From the NCBI RefSeq assembly GCF_049243985.1, contig NC_135384.1, positions 16,550,501-16,614,500 on the forward strand: a DNA stretch of 64,000 nt. Reading direction: 5' to 3'. Numbering within the stretch: the first letter of the stretch is position 1; every line of letters starts with the position of its first letter. The translations under genes and the position numbers were made by a program. Shown here piece after piece: positions 1 through 10,169 of this stretch. The notes below the pieces were generated by a model. It did not search any database. It was given only the letters and a program-made list of their open reading frames with translations, and had not been told where the DNA came from. This DNA comes from Paroedura picta (Eukaryota; Chordata; Lepidosauria; Squamata; Gekkonidae).

Positions 1-26
1 GGAGGCCTCACTTCAAGAAGGAGGTA

Positions 27-801
27 GATAAAATTGAAAGGGTACAGAGGAGAGCGACGAGGATGATCTGGGGCCAAGGGACCAAGCCCTATGAAGATAG
101 ATTGAGGGACTTGGGAATGTTCAGCCTGGAGAAAAGGAGGTTGAGAGGGGATATAAAGGTAAAGGTAAAGGTATCCCCTGTGCAAGCACCGAGTCATGTC
201 TGACCCTTGGGGTGACGCCCTCTAGCGTTTTCATGGCAGACTCAATACGGGGTGGTTTGCCAGTGCCTTCCCCAGTCATTACCGTTTACCCCCCAGCAAG
301 CTGGGTACTCATTTTACCGACCTCGGAAGGATGGAAGGCTGAGTCAACCTTGAGCCGGCTGCTGGGACTGAACTCCCAGCCTCATGGGCAGAGCTTTCAG
401 ACGGCTGCCTTACCTCTCTGCGCCACAAGAGGCTCTTGAGAGGGGATATGATAGCCCTCTAATTATTTGAAAGGTTGTCATTTGGAGGAGGGCAGGATGC
501 TGTTCCCATTGGCTGCAGAGGAAAGGACACGCAGTAATGGGTTTAAACTACAAGTACAACGATATAGGCTAGATATCAGGAAAAAAATTTTCACAGTCAG
601 AATAGTTCAGCAGTGGAATAGGCTGCCTAAGGAGGTGGTGAGCTCCCCCTCACTGGCAGTCTTCAAGCAAAGGTTGGATACACACTGTACTTGGATGCTT
701 TAGGATGCTTAGGGCTGATCCTGCGTTGAGCAGGGGGTTGGACTAGAATGGCCTGTATGGCCCCTTCCAACTCTATGATTCTGTGATTCTATGATTCTAT
801 T
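27..801 (+). mobile_element. CR1 LINE 3' end, split by a SINE
   Basis: The reading frame encodes the C-terminal tail of a CR1-type reverse-transcriptase ORF (motifs [29 protein letters not shown]). It is followed by the GGGGGTTGGACTAGA...CCTTCCAACTCTATGATTCT 3' UTR and an ATTCTATG-type tail near 775-801, which is diagnostic of CR1. A Sauria SINE splits the copy at 155-435. A homologous copy at 17712-18210 shows the unsplit arrangement. It is 5'-truncated, as is usual for CR1, and non-functional. Confidence 0.9.
155..435 (-). mobile_element. Sauria SINE inserted into CR1
   Basis: Read on the minus strand, it starts with a tRNA-like head (GTGGCGCAGAG..., B-box GGGAGTTCAGTCCC). The conserved body TCGGTAAAATGAGTACCC and GGGGAAGGCACTGGCAAACC follows, and the end is Bov-B-like, TACCTTTACCTTTACC. 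It is flanked by a perfect 14-bp target duplication TTGAGAGGGGATAT (141-154 and 436-449) lying inside CR1 sequence, so the SINE is younger than the CR1 copy. The family is squamate-specific by established knowledge. Confidence 0.92.
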
Positions 802-1824
802 CCCTGTCCAGTCTGCTCTAATCCCTTGAATTGGACCTTTGGCACAAATATCTGAACTAACTTCAAAAACTGACTTCAAAAACAGTTTGCAACTTAAGCT
901 CAAGACGCTTCATAGTTAATTGCCCCCTGGGGACTGGGAGCTACAGCTCCCTTCAGTTGCCTTCCACACATAGTACATCAGAAGGACCTCCTCGAATGTG
1001 ATCTGTGAGGAAGCCTCCTTGCCTGCCAGCGAAGGTAAGTTGTGGTGTGGGTAGGGGGCTAATTTGAGGGAATTTCACCTCTGTCATTCTTCAAGGAAAG
1101 CTGCCACTTCCTTCCCAGTTCTAACTTGGCAGGGCTAACTTCTTGCGGGTTACGTGAGCCTCAGGGATGGACCCAGCCAGATTCTTTACTTCATCCAATT
1201 CATCTCTTGTCCTAACTGCAGCCTCTGTTCCACGTGGCTTTCGGGCCTGCAGGTCTCAGGATATCCAGCCCAGCATTTCTGCGGGAGTCAAAGAGAGGCA
1301 TTCCTCTCTTTTTCATCAGAAGAAAAGTTGGTGGGCTCCCACTTAAAGAGCAGTGAAGTATTTCGGGTCTGTCCAGTCTGCATTCCAATCTGACAGGGAG
1401 CAAGCCACTCGATCGGCCTGGCCAGCAGAGAAGGACTCAGTGCAGGAGTTGTGACTGTTGTGTGTGCCTGATGTTGGCGAGCATAGGTGCATGTGAACTG
1501 AGTATAGTCATGCTCCTGATTGGGTCTGCAGCCTGTAAGAGTTGTAAGTTGGGGTTCTTAAAAACTAGCTTAGTGTAGTGTATTTTCACCTGCCATCTGG
1601 AAGATGAAGATGAGGATCTTGGAGGTGGTTGGCAAGAGGTAAAGAAACACACCATGCTTGCTTCAGCAGATGCTGTCCTCTTCTCACACCAAGCATAGCT
1701 GGGGAACAGGGTTCTTCCCAGAGAAATGCTGGTTGGATCCAGAGCTGTCTCTGCCTGAGCACGAGGCACTTCTGGGGATGACAGATGGATTTCCAACTTA
1801 CTTAGATATTTATTCCCTGAACTG

Positions 1825-2040
1825 GACGTCCCAAGCTACTCTGATCTTGTCGGATATTGGCAGCTGAGCAGGGTCAGCTCTGCTTACTGTTAGAAAGAAG
1901 GCCAGGGTTGCACCATAGAGACAATGTGGTTTAGTGTTTAAGAGCAGCCCCCTCTGATCTAGAGAATCAGGCTTGATTCCTCCTGCTCCACATTTAGCCT
2001 GCTGGGTGATCATAGGCCAGTCACAGTTCTCCACTTAACA
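1825..2040 (+). mobile_element. 5S-like SINE fragment plus CORE-SINE
   Basis: 1830-1885 resembles the internal promoter part of 5S rRNA (CTCTGATCTTGTCGGAT...GCTGAGCAGGGTC). From 1918 a tRNA-like head with GTGGTTTAGTGTTTAAGAGC runs into the CORE/MIR motif CTGCTGGGTGATCATAGGCC. These are two adjoining SINE fragments, diverged and without a gene. Confidence 0.65.
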
Positions 2041-2589
2041 GGTCCACTCAACAAGACTCAGCTGTTCTTAATTGTTATCTGTTAGGAGCCGGTAGGGGTG
2101 GTGCTCCGCCTCTGAAGTAAAGTCCCATTATCTGGTCTTGGGGTTGGGGGACCCCGATGGTACCTGGATTTTGGCCACTGTGTGATGCAGTGTTGAACCT
2201 TGTCTGTACTTGATGCACAACAGATCAATAGCAGAGTGTACTAGAAAACAGAGTCCAACATGAAATTACATTGGTTGATAAAGTGGTACGGAAAAATAAT
2301 CGATTCATTTGAGGCATTCTGTATGTGAATGATGGAAACATGTAAAGGCAGGGTACTCTGAGGCAGTACTGATGAGGTAAAAGGAAATCAGATTGTGAAA
2401 TGTCAGCTTCATATTTTTTTAGTTCTGTAAATGTGACATGTAGTGGCTTTCTCTTTTCCACATTCTGTAACGTGTGGTGCCTCTTTATTTTCTGAATAAA
2501 TACGGTTTTACTATAAAACATAAAACTGCAAATGTTTAATTTCTGCTCTTATTTCTCTTCTTAATGCTTTTCTTTTGCATTTGTCATTT

Positions 2590-2616
2590 GTGTGTGTGTG
2601 TGTGTGGGGGGGGGTA
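2590..2616. repeat. (GT)n(G)n simple repeat
   Basis: Alternating GT followed by a G run. No gene is seen between 2040 and 2860 otherwise. Confidence 0.9.
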
Positions 2617-2863
2617 ATCTTTGTGGCTAATATGTGGTTATGTGGACTCATTGTGTAATTAATGCAGCTTAATTTTAAACTGGTGAGGAAGTTTTGAGGT
2701 TCTCAGAACGAGTCTATAGCTTAGAGAGGAAACCCAAAGAGATGGAGGATGGAAGAGTCCTCAAAGTCTATGGTAGTTTGACGATGGAGATGATGCAGAC
2801 CTCATTTGAGTCGATAGTGCTCAAGGCAAACTTGATTTTAGGTTGCCCCAAGGGCTGAAATAT

Positions 2864-3090
2864 GGATGCCAGCCTCCAGGTGGGACCTGGGGATCCCCTG
2901 GAATTACAGCATATCTCCAGGCAACAGAGATCAGTTCCCCTGGAGAAGATGGAAGCTTTGTGGGGCGAGCTGTATGGCACCATACCCCACTGAGACCCCT
3001 GCCTTCTCTAGGCTCCATACCCAAATCTCCAGGGGTTTGATACCAATGAAAGGGTCATTACGTCCAACCTGTACCTGGCAACCTCCCCCC
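2864..3090. repeat. GGTTGCCA-ended interspersed repeat
   Basis: This is one copy of a roughly 200-bp family seen about ten times here. Blocks in order are GCCAGCCTCCAGGTGGGACC, GGAATTACAGC, AGAGATCAGTTCCCCTGGAG, CCCACTGAGACCCCTGCC and CTGGCAACCTCC. The termini are short inverted repeats of GGTTGCCA type. I do not know its formal name. Confidence 0.6.
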
Positions 3091-3983
3091 ACCCCAAATC
3101 TCCTGCTGTTGGTTGCAAGGACAAGGGTGGGGGGGCAAGAGTGTCAAGAAATGATGGTTCCTTTGCCAAATATAAAACCCAGAAGTACTTTGGATCTGTC
3201 TCCAGCACCTAATGGACAATATGGATCCTTGAAAGGGCGATTCAAAGAAAACTATCCCGCCCTGGCGGGAGGATGGAAAGGAGGCTGAAGTCCAAGGGTT
3301 GAGCCTTCTCTGCCTTACAAACTTGCTGGGTGATCTTAGGAAAGGGTTTTAAAAAAATCATCTGCCTCCTAGTTTCTAATATTACTCTCCTCTCCTATAT
3401 CTCAATGCTGAAACAAGATAAGGTATATCAAGTGAACACTAACAATGCCATATAACTGCAATGTATTTCTTCTGTTTGCAAAGCTGGGGATTGATTTTAT
3501 GTGCACTGGGGCAGGTAAGCATAAAAACCAATCTGGGTAGTGTCACCTACTGGCCAGAGCACCTATAAACACCCACCCCCTCAACCAAAGTCCCATCTAC
3601 CACATCTCCCTTTCCTTGTCTTGGACGGGACCCACCTGTCCCAGTCTTGGTGCATCTGTCACATGCATCAGCAATGATTCACTGGATCTGCTCAGCGGCT
3701 GAATTTGGGAGTGGAAGTCCCTGGCCTCGGCTCATGGGCTGGGACTGTAGCAGGCTGCAGTTCTGCATGTGCCGTCCACATCACTGTCTCAACACCATTC
3801 AGTCCAGAGTCCAGAATTGCCCACATTGCCACCTGCCGGCAGCCAGGAAAGACCTGGTAACCCTACTAAACAAGCAGAAAGAGCAGCTTACTGCTCAAGG
3901 TGCCAACTCCAGAGTAGGAAATTGTTGGAGATTCTGTGGGTGGAGACTGGAGAGGCTGGGGTTTGTTGAGGGAATGGGGCTTC

Positions 3984-4066
3984 AACAGGATGGCTCTCCA
4001 AATGTCCATGGACTGCAATGAGCCCCTATCATGGACATCTAGAGAGCCACAGTTTGGCCAATCCTG
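3984..4066. mobile_element. Decayed palindromic hAT MITE
   Basis: Remnant of the family described at 27485: CCAAATGTCCATGGACTGCAA, then the inverse ATGGACATCTAGAGAGCCACAGTTTG in pieces. The target duplication is lost. It lies about 140 bp upstream of the olfactory-receptor coding exon. Confidence 0.75.
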
Positions 4067-4216
4067 CCCTAAAGTCCACCCACCAAAGCCATCTCAAGAT
4101 CAGTTGTCATGCCAGGAGATCTCCAGGCTTCACCTAAAGATGAGTTGGCAAGCCTACTCATCAGGTCTAAGCCACATCTTATCCTTCCATTCTGCTTCCT
4201 TTCAGCCCCCTGTGTG

Positions 4217-5140
4217 ATGAGACTCTCCAATCAGACTACAGTCCATGAGTTCGTGTTTACAGGATTCTCCCGAGCACGAGAAACCAACCTGTGGCTCTTT
4301 GCTGTGGTCTTCACCATGTACCTCATCACCCTGGCGGGCAACATGCTCATCATTACAGCCATCCGTATCGACCCCCGGCTCAACACACCCATGTACTTTT
4401 TCCTGAGCAATCTCTCCTTCTTGGACATCTGCTACACCACGAGTGTGGTCCCCCAGTTGCTGGCCCACTTCCTGACCAGCCACAAGACTATCTCCTTTGA
4501 CCGGTGCATGGCTCAGCTCTACATCTCTCTGTTCCTGGGAAGCACTGAGTTTATCTTGTTGGCAGCCATGGCCTACGACAGATATGTCGCTGTCTGCCAC
4601 CCCTTGCATTACAAGGTCATCATGAGTCCAAGAGTGTGCACCCAGCTGGCAGTCATGTCGTGGTTCATTGGCTTTCTCAATGCGGTGGTGCAGACGACAT
4701 TCACCATGTGCCTTCGCTTCTGCAACCTCAACACCATCAACCACTTTGCGTGTGAAGTCCTGGCTGTGGTCAAGCTGTCATGTTCAGACACTTTCGCTAA
4801 CGACATTTCACTGATGGTGGCCGGAGTCCTCGTGCTGTTGATTCCCTGCACCCTGGTCATGCTTTCCTACGTGTACATCATCAGCGCCATCTTGCGCATC
4901 CGCTCTTCGGAAGGCCGGCACCGAGCCTTCTCCACATGCACCTCTCACCTGACCGTTGTCATCCTCTGCTATGGCACAGCCATCGTTGCTTACCTGAGTC
5001 CCAAAGACAACTCTGTGCCCAACCAGGACAAGATGCTTGCTTTCTTCTACGCAGTGGTTACACCCATGCTCAACCCGATCATCTACAGCCTAAGGAACAA
5101 GGACGTCAAAGGAGCCTTGTCTAAAATTGGAAAGAAGTGA
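4217..5140 (+). CDS. Olfactory receptor, class II, family 2/13-like
   Basis: A seven-transmembrane odorant GPCR of about 307 residues, full length for the family. Visible hallmarks are an N-terminal glycosylation site (NQT), PMYFFLSNLSFLD in TM2, the TM3 motif MAYDRYVAVCHPLHY, FSTCTSHLTVV in TM6 and PMLNPIIYSLRN in TM7. The IC3/TM6 pattern RSSEGRHRAFSTC and extracellular loop 2 FACEVLAVVKLSCSD resemble families 2 and 13. I chose the ATG at 4217 (MRLSNQTTV); the upstream in-frame ATG at 4109 adds residues without homology. The chosen start also lies just after a strong splice acceptor (CTTCCTTTCAG ending at 4204), matching the usual OR layout of untranslated 5' exon, intron, and single coding exon. 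No breaks are seen, so it is probably functional in olfactory neurons. It is the only OR in the window, so it is a singleton or lies at a cluster edge. Confidence 0.95.
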   Translation: MRLSNQTTVHEFVFTGFSRARETNLWLFAVVFTMYLITLAGNMLIITAIRIDPRLNTPMYFFLSNLSFLDICYTTSVVPQLLAHFLTSHKTISFDRCMAQLYISLFLGSTEFILLAAMAYDRYVAVCHPLHYKVIMSPRVCTQLAVMSWFIGFLNAVVQTTFTMCLRFCNLNTINHFACEVLAVVKLSCSDTFANDISLMVAGVLVLLIPCTLVMLSYVYIISAILRIRSSEGRHRAFSTCTSHLTVVILCYGTAIVAYLSPKDNSVPNQDKMLAFFYAVVTPMLNPIIYSLRNKDVKGALSKIGKK

Positions 5141-6149
5141 CAGCAAAAGGCAGCCAAATTGTATTATTTTGGGAAGACTCAGTTTGTGCCAAAGCATTCC
5201 CCTTCTAAGGCCATTGATAAGTGTACTTCTACATAGGATGGCTCCATCGGGGTGCCATCCTATGTCTGATGATATGGGAGTGTCCTCTTTCTGTGCCCAC
5301 TGATAAAGAATGAGTGAGCAGTTAACTGGGCAGCTCAACAGAAAGGACTTGTATTCAGAATGTGTATATTTTCTGAACTGGTTGGAGGCTCAAATCCTGG
5401 AGTGGTCTACCTCTTCTTTAATGAGAACTACCTTCCAGTAAGGAAGAAATACAAGCCTAGAGCAGCTTCTAAAATCTGCTGGAGGTGCAGGAGGACTGGA
5501 TCCAGCCAGCTTTTTTGCTACAGTTTGGCCAGTCCTCGTCATTAAGGAAGTCTCTGTCCATGGATATCCCATGATCTCCACCATAGCCCTTTGGGTGGCC
5601 AGAAGGGACTTTCTCCTCTTGTATGCCTGTGGAAAAGCTGGCCAGAGCCAACAAAAGACTGGGTCTTTCTTTGACATCTGGCAGCACATCCAAATATTTT
5701 GATGAGGGGACCTCTGATTCTTGAAAGATCTTGTTGGTCTCTAATGAGATACTGAACTCAAGTCTAGCTCTAAAAGAGTTTTGCCATGAGAGAGTTCAAT
5801 CTTAGGATAAAAACAAAGGATACAGTGATCTAGGGATAGGTCTGCTGGAATATTTCCCCCCAAACAGTCAGAGAAGAATACAAACACCTTATAAAGAATA
5901 GCAGCTAGAATACAAAATTTAACAACACCAGACATATGTCTACACAGGGTGCTTCTGGAGAAATTATTTTACTTATTTTACCAAATTTATATCCACCTTT
6001 CAGTACTCATAAAAGTGAGCATGGCAGCTAATAAATTGACGCAACTTCATATAAATTTTCATGAGAACGGAAACATGTTCAAGTCTGATTTATTTATCGT
6101 ATGCCAACTTTTATTCAGTTTGGGAAGGAGAATGTTTATTCATTGATTT
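5141..6149. other. Intergenic, no gene seen
   Basis: This is the 3' flank of the olfactory receptor. ORFs are short and show no family features. It includes AT-rich stretches and the start of a SINE-like tail near 5955-6010 (ACTTATTTTACCAAATTTATATCC). Confidence 0.5.
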
Positions 6150-6350
6150 GATTTGTGTCCTATTTTTTCTCCCTAATGGGAACCTAAAGTGGCTTACGGT
6201 GTCCTACTCACCTCCATCTCCCCTTCACCACAACCCTCAGAGGTCGGTTAGGCTGAAAGAGTCTAGCTGGCCCAAGGTTATCCAGTGAGCTTCTAAAGCA
6301 TGGGTGGGGATTCGAACCTGGGTCATCCAGACACTAGCCTGACATTAAGC
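6150..6350 (-). mobile_element. CORE/MIR-type SINE
   Basis: Minus-strand copy. TGGCTTACGGTGTCC and CACAACCCTCAGAGGTCGGT form the 3' part, and CCCAAGGTTATCCAGTGAGC is the CORE segment. The tRNA-like head has a B-box complement GGGGATTCGAACCTGGG. Confidence 0.7.
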
Positions 6351-6545
6351 TTCGTATTTCAGACCACCCTTTCATATGGATCAAATCAGTCACCTCTTAC
6401 ATGCTGATTTCACAGTGCCCCATTCTCTGATTGCTAATGTCACAGGAGGCGGCTCTCCTGCACCTGCCTCAATTGATGAATACTGGAAGCATATGGGAAG
6501 ACCTTATCACAGAGGCCCTTCAAACATTCCACTCATGTATTAAAG

Positions 6546-6658
6546 CAGGGGTAGTCAAACTGCGGCCCTCCAGATGTCCATGGACTACAATTCCCAGAAG
6601 GGGCTTCTGGGAATTGTAGTCCATGGACATCTGGAGGGCCGCAGTTTGACTACCCCTG
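6546..6658. mobile_element. Palindromic hAT MITE, 113 bp
   Basis: Begins CAGGGGTAGTCAAACTGCGG and ends with its reverse complement. The two arms meet at CCCAGAAG/CTTCTGGG with the usual central spacer absent. A perfect 8-bp target duplication TATTAAAG flanks it (6538-6545 and 6659-6666). Confidence 0.95.
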
Positions 6659-6769
6659 TATTAAAGGGTATGGGAGTGGAATTGACCCTTCTTAAGCCAT
6701 CCTAAGTTTCATGTATGAGGGAATCACTAGGAGAGAGGGGGAGGTCAATTATATCCCCCCCAAGAGCAC

Positions 6770-6960
6770 TATGGTCAAGAGACCACAACCTGCTCAGGGT
6801 CCCTGGCCCCCCAAGAGGTGAGACTGGCCTTAGCCAGGACCTTCTTGTCCCTGGTCCCAGTCGGGTGGGAACACAGATCCTCCGCCAGTTCCGTAGGGCC
6901 TGTAAGATGGCACCAATCCGCCCGGTCTATGGTTGAGCCTGGGATTCAACACCTATAAAT
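6770..6960 (+). mobile_element. LINE 3'-end fragment
   Basis: Encodes a short tail RQFRRACKMAP resembling the extreme C terminus of a squamate LINE ORF2; a second copy is near 45470-45900. The family name is uncertain. Confidence 0.45.
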
Positions 6961-7149
6961 AATTGGCTGGACTCGCCAGGGAAACACTTGCTAGAATGCT
7001 GAAGAATATACATTATTAATTTAGGTTTTTAGACTGCCCTTCCATATGGATGTGAGCAGTTTACCTAGAACACCATACAGTAATTACACAGAACATCGTA
7101 ACAAATAGAACATTCATACTGAGGATCGATTCATCTATGCGAACAATTT

Positions 7150-7228
7150 GGGCTGATCCTGCGTTCAGCAGGGGGTTGGACTAGATGGCCTGTGTGGCCC
7201 CTTCCAACTCTATGATTCTATGATTCTA
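7150..7228 (+). mobile_element. CR1 3' tail
   Basis: Short CR1 3' UTR: GCAGGGGGTTGGACTAGATG followed by ATTCTATG-type tail units. Confidence 0.88.
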
Positions 7229-7467
7229 AACACCTCGGTGAGAATTAGACTGGCAGATGTACAGCTGTTTCAGGTGTGAACGGCTGCTTCGGTGGCCAAA
7301 GCGGCCAACCCTAGTGATAACTAGAAAACGTTTTTAAATGAACATGCGATTTTTACCTTAATACACCATCTTAATGCAATATGATTGTATTTTATCATTG
7401 ATGTTACTTGCCCTGAGCCTTATGGGAAGGGTGGAAAAATAACAATAACAATAAAAAAAAGTTATTC

Positions 7468-8064
7468 TTATAAATTATTCTGTGTATGTTGTCCCTGGGA
7501 ATCAGTGGGGCAGATTTGCAAGGGGATCTCTGTATCCCAGACCTGAAAAAAGGGATACATCTTCTCAGAAAAGGGATAGTTGAAGCTAAAGAGGTGCTCC
7601 CTGGAGTCCCCGTCGAAAAAGGAGAGGTTGCCACGGTCATAGTCCAGGCGCACGCTGATTCTCTGTGGTGACTTCCACAGGAAAAGAGTGGTGGAAGGCG
7701 TAGTGGAGACCCTGTACTCTCCCTCGCTCAGCTGCAGTACCCAAAACCCCTGTTCGGCTGTTATATAGAGGTACCACTTTCTTTCAACCGATTCCCGGAC
7801 AGCACCGACGGACCAGCTTTTGGCCTTGCCCACATTCACCACCCATTCCAGAACCCCAGAGGTGATGCCTTCCGCTCCCAGCACACACGGTACAAAATTG
7901 AATCGCTCGGGGTTGTCGGGCAGGGGCTTGGCTTGTTCTCCCAGACGGACGCTCTTCCGGTCTTCCGAAAGGATAAGCGTGGGGAAGGCTGTTTTGGGAT
8001 CCAGCGTCACCTCCACTTTAGAGACAGAGACAGGGGCAAAAGGCAGAATTTCAATGTTCATCCA
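7468..8064 (-). CDS. B30.2 (PRY-SPRY) terminal exon of PYD-B30.2 gene
   Basis: This 199-codon exon, including the stop, opens after a good acceptor (TTTCTTCAG) at 8065. The PRY half carries VEVTLDPKTAFPTLILSEDR and a LPDNPERFNFVPCVLG stretch. The SPRY half carries WSVGAVRESVERK, GFWVLQLSEGEY, RISVRLDYDRGNLSFFD and MYPFFQVWD. It is a complete domain of normal length (about 175 residues). B30.2 domains recognise ligands in TRIM proteins, pyrin and some NLRs. The exon starts in phase 0 and matches the phase-0 donor of the PYD exon at 12462. I see no B-box or coiled-coil exons in the intervening 4.4 kb. It may instead belong to a TRIM-like gene. Confidence 0.82.
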   Translation of the reverse strand, partial: WMNIEILPFAPVSVSKVEVTLDPKTAFPTLILSEDRKSVRLGEQAKPLPDNPERFNFVPCVLGAEGITSGVLEWVVNVGKAKSWSVGAVRESVERKWYLYITAEQGFWVLQLSEGEYRVSTTPSTTLFLWKSPQRISVRLDYDRGNLSFFDGDSREHLFSFNYPFSEKMYPFFQVWDTEIPLQICPTDSQGQHTQNNL

Positions 8065-8744
8065 CTGAAGAAACTATTCTTCACACATTTTTACCTGTTA
8101 CTCTTATGAGTGGCGTCCAAAGAGGTATAAAATGTTTGTCAAAACCCGTTTGTTTTGCCATTGTCAGCACTCTGCAAGGTGCTCTTCTGGCTTTCATCCT
8201 GTTTATTGCTGTTTGTTTTGCTGTAGCCTAGGTTAGGGGTTAGAATGATAGAACGCTTTAAGCTACAGGTCAGATTGGGGCGATGTTGTAGGGGGGTGAA
8301 TTATAGTACTTGCCATTTGTTTTCCTTTTTTTGTTTTTGGTTGCTGCACTTTCCTATCTCTTTTGTTCCCAGGAGAATGTTATGTCTCTGATCGACAGCC
8401 TGGACATTTGCGCTCAAACTGGTACTGACAGGGGCTTGTGGGCATGGGGGATATAAGCAAACCTATGGCCATCTTTCCTTAGTCTTGGCAAAAAGCTTGT
8501 TGGAGCAGCTCATCCGTCCCCAATACAGTAAGCTTTTTCTTTTTGTAGCAATCGGCTGAAACCGCACAATGTGATGGCCACTTGTAGCAATGATTTTCCT
8601 CTCACAATGACCCCTGCGGAGCTCTCTGTGGATTAGAAATAAATATGGCCTGTATGGCCCCTTCCAGCTCTATGATTCTGTGAAATATATAGACATTTCT
8701 TTTTAAGAAATGCTCCTGTTGTTTTCTGTCCTTTGGACGTGCAT
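8065..8744. other. Intron of PYD-B30.2 gene, no other exon seen
   Basis: Mostly unique AT-rich DNA, with a tiny CR1 3' tail at 8645-8682 (GGCCTGTATGGCCCCTTCC...). No splice-bounded open frame with a recognisable domain is present. Confidence 0.5.
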
Positions 8745-8950
8745 CCGGATTGTGCTACTAGCTCTGATCTTGTCAGAGCTTGGAAGCTTAAAGAAGGTTG
8801 CCCATGATTAGTATTTGCATGGGAGACCACCAAGGAAGAACAGGGTTGCTATGCAGAAGGTGGCAATGGCAAACCTACTCATCTGTTGCCTTGAAAACAT
8901 CCTGGTCCTGGGGTTGCCACGAGTAAGTTGTGACTTGATGGCAGATAATT
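8745..8950 (+). mobile_element. 5S-rRNA-derived SINE
   Basis: The head copies the 5S rRNA internal promoter region (CTCTGATCTTGTCAGAGC, GTATTTGCATGGGAGACCAC). The body AGGTGGCAATGGCAAAC...TTGCCTTGAAAACATCC follows and the end is GTTGTGACTTGATGGCA. It is a diverged SINE, not a functional 5S gene: the sequence departs from 5S after the promoter. Confidence 0.85.
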
Positions 8951-9134
8951 CTGATTATTATAGGTATCATTAAAAAAAAATTCTTCCCCACATTGCAAAC
9001 CATTTTAAACACTGGCCATTCTGGAAGATCAGCAAGCGTTTTCTCTCTGTTGTTTTACTGGAGGCATTGTACATGAACAAGGTGTCCTGCAATCTGGTAC
9101 GTTTTCTTCTCTGCTCTGCAATGAAATTCTCATT

Positions 9135-9295
9135 GCGCGTGTAAAATGCTGTCTAGTTGCAGCTGACTTATGGTGACCCCAGAAAGCGGCTTTCTAGGCA
9201 AGTCAGAAGCAGAGGGGGCTGGCTTTTCCTCTGCAGTCCGCCTTGGTGGTCTCCCATCCAACTACCGAACCTGGGTGTAGTCTGCATGGGGCTTT
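9135..9295 (-). mobile_element. 5S-rRNA-derived SINE
   Basis: Inverse copy of the same family: GCAGCTGACTTATGGTGACC at its 3' end, and the 5S-like GGTGGTCTCCCATCCAACTA at 9248-9267. Confidence 0.7.
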
Positions 9296-10169
9296 TTACC
9301 CACTCGCAGCTTGAATAAATCCCTCCCATCTACACTGAATTCTATTTCCATTTTGATTTTGGGCACTTTAAATTTTCCCTCTGTAACATACATGATTGAT
9401 CCGCAGTGATCCCACCTTTTCCCCATGATATCTAGAAGTGGATATAACCCTCAATATTTGAAAAACTGGAATCAGGAAGTGTGCATATTTCTCCTTTTTG
9501 TGAATTAATTTCCTTCTCTGTGCCTCGTAGCAAAGCAGTCTTCCTTGATTGGCCAGGGCGTCAGTTTAAAGACTTCCTGGTTCCTGGTTGCAAGGCTTCC
9601 CTCCCTGTCTTAAAGTGACTGCATTCCAGAAACTTAAGTTCTCTCTGCAGAGATTTGCCTCTTGGATTTATTTCCCCCTCCTCTGCTGTCTCCAACCCCC
9701 CCCCCCCCCATTCAAGAAAAGAAAGAAAGATTCCTGCTGCGCTTAGTTCCCTTCCCCGCTTTGACCTTCCCCAATCAAGTGCAGAACATTTTCTGTTTCA
9801 ATGGGGGGGGGGGAGATAGAAGAAGACCCGAGTTCAAATCAATCTGAATTCAGCAGGATCCACAATGGAAAAAGCAAAGTGAGTGCAGAATCAGCCCAAC
9901 TTAGCTTCCAAGGTATGGCTATATGATCCTCATAGCAGCAGGAAAACAATGGCGCATTTCCACAGTGACCCTCCACCCAGGAGCATTTGACTCCCCCCCC
10001 CCCAGAAACAGACCTTTCTTTGACGTTCCGAAGAACCGGTTATACAAATTGGACTCTATCTTCTCTTCCCGCTTTTGTTTTTCTTCCTTGGTCGAAGGCA
10101 CAGGTTTTACAGGCTGGAAGAAACCTGGCGGAAGCAAATGGTGAAAATATCCAGGTAAAGATGAGGGAG

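Noticed and set aside
4202-4744. 180-codon antisense ORF within the olfactory receptor
   Set aside because: It is the shadow of the receptor frame, with no domain and His/Gly/Glu-rich composition caused by the coding strand.
8745-8850. 5S rRNA gene
   Set aside because: Only the internal promoter region is 5S-like. The body and 3' end are SINE, and the copy is diverged.
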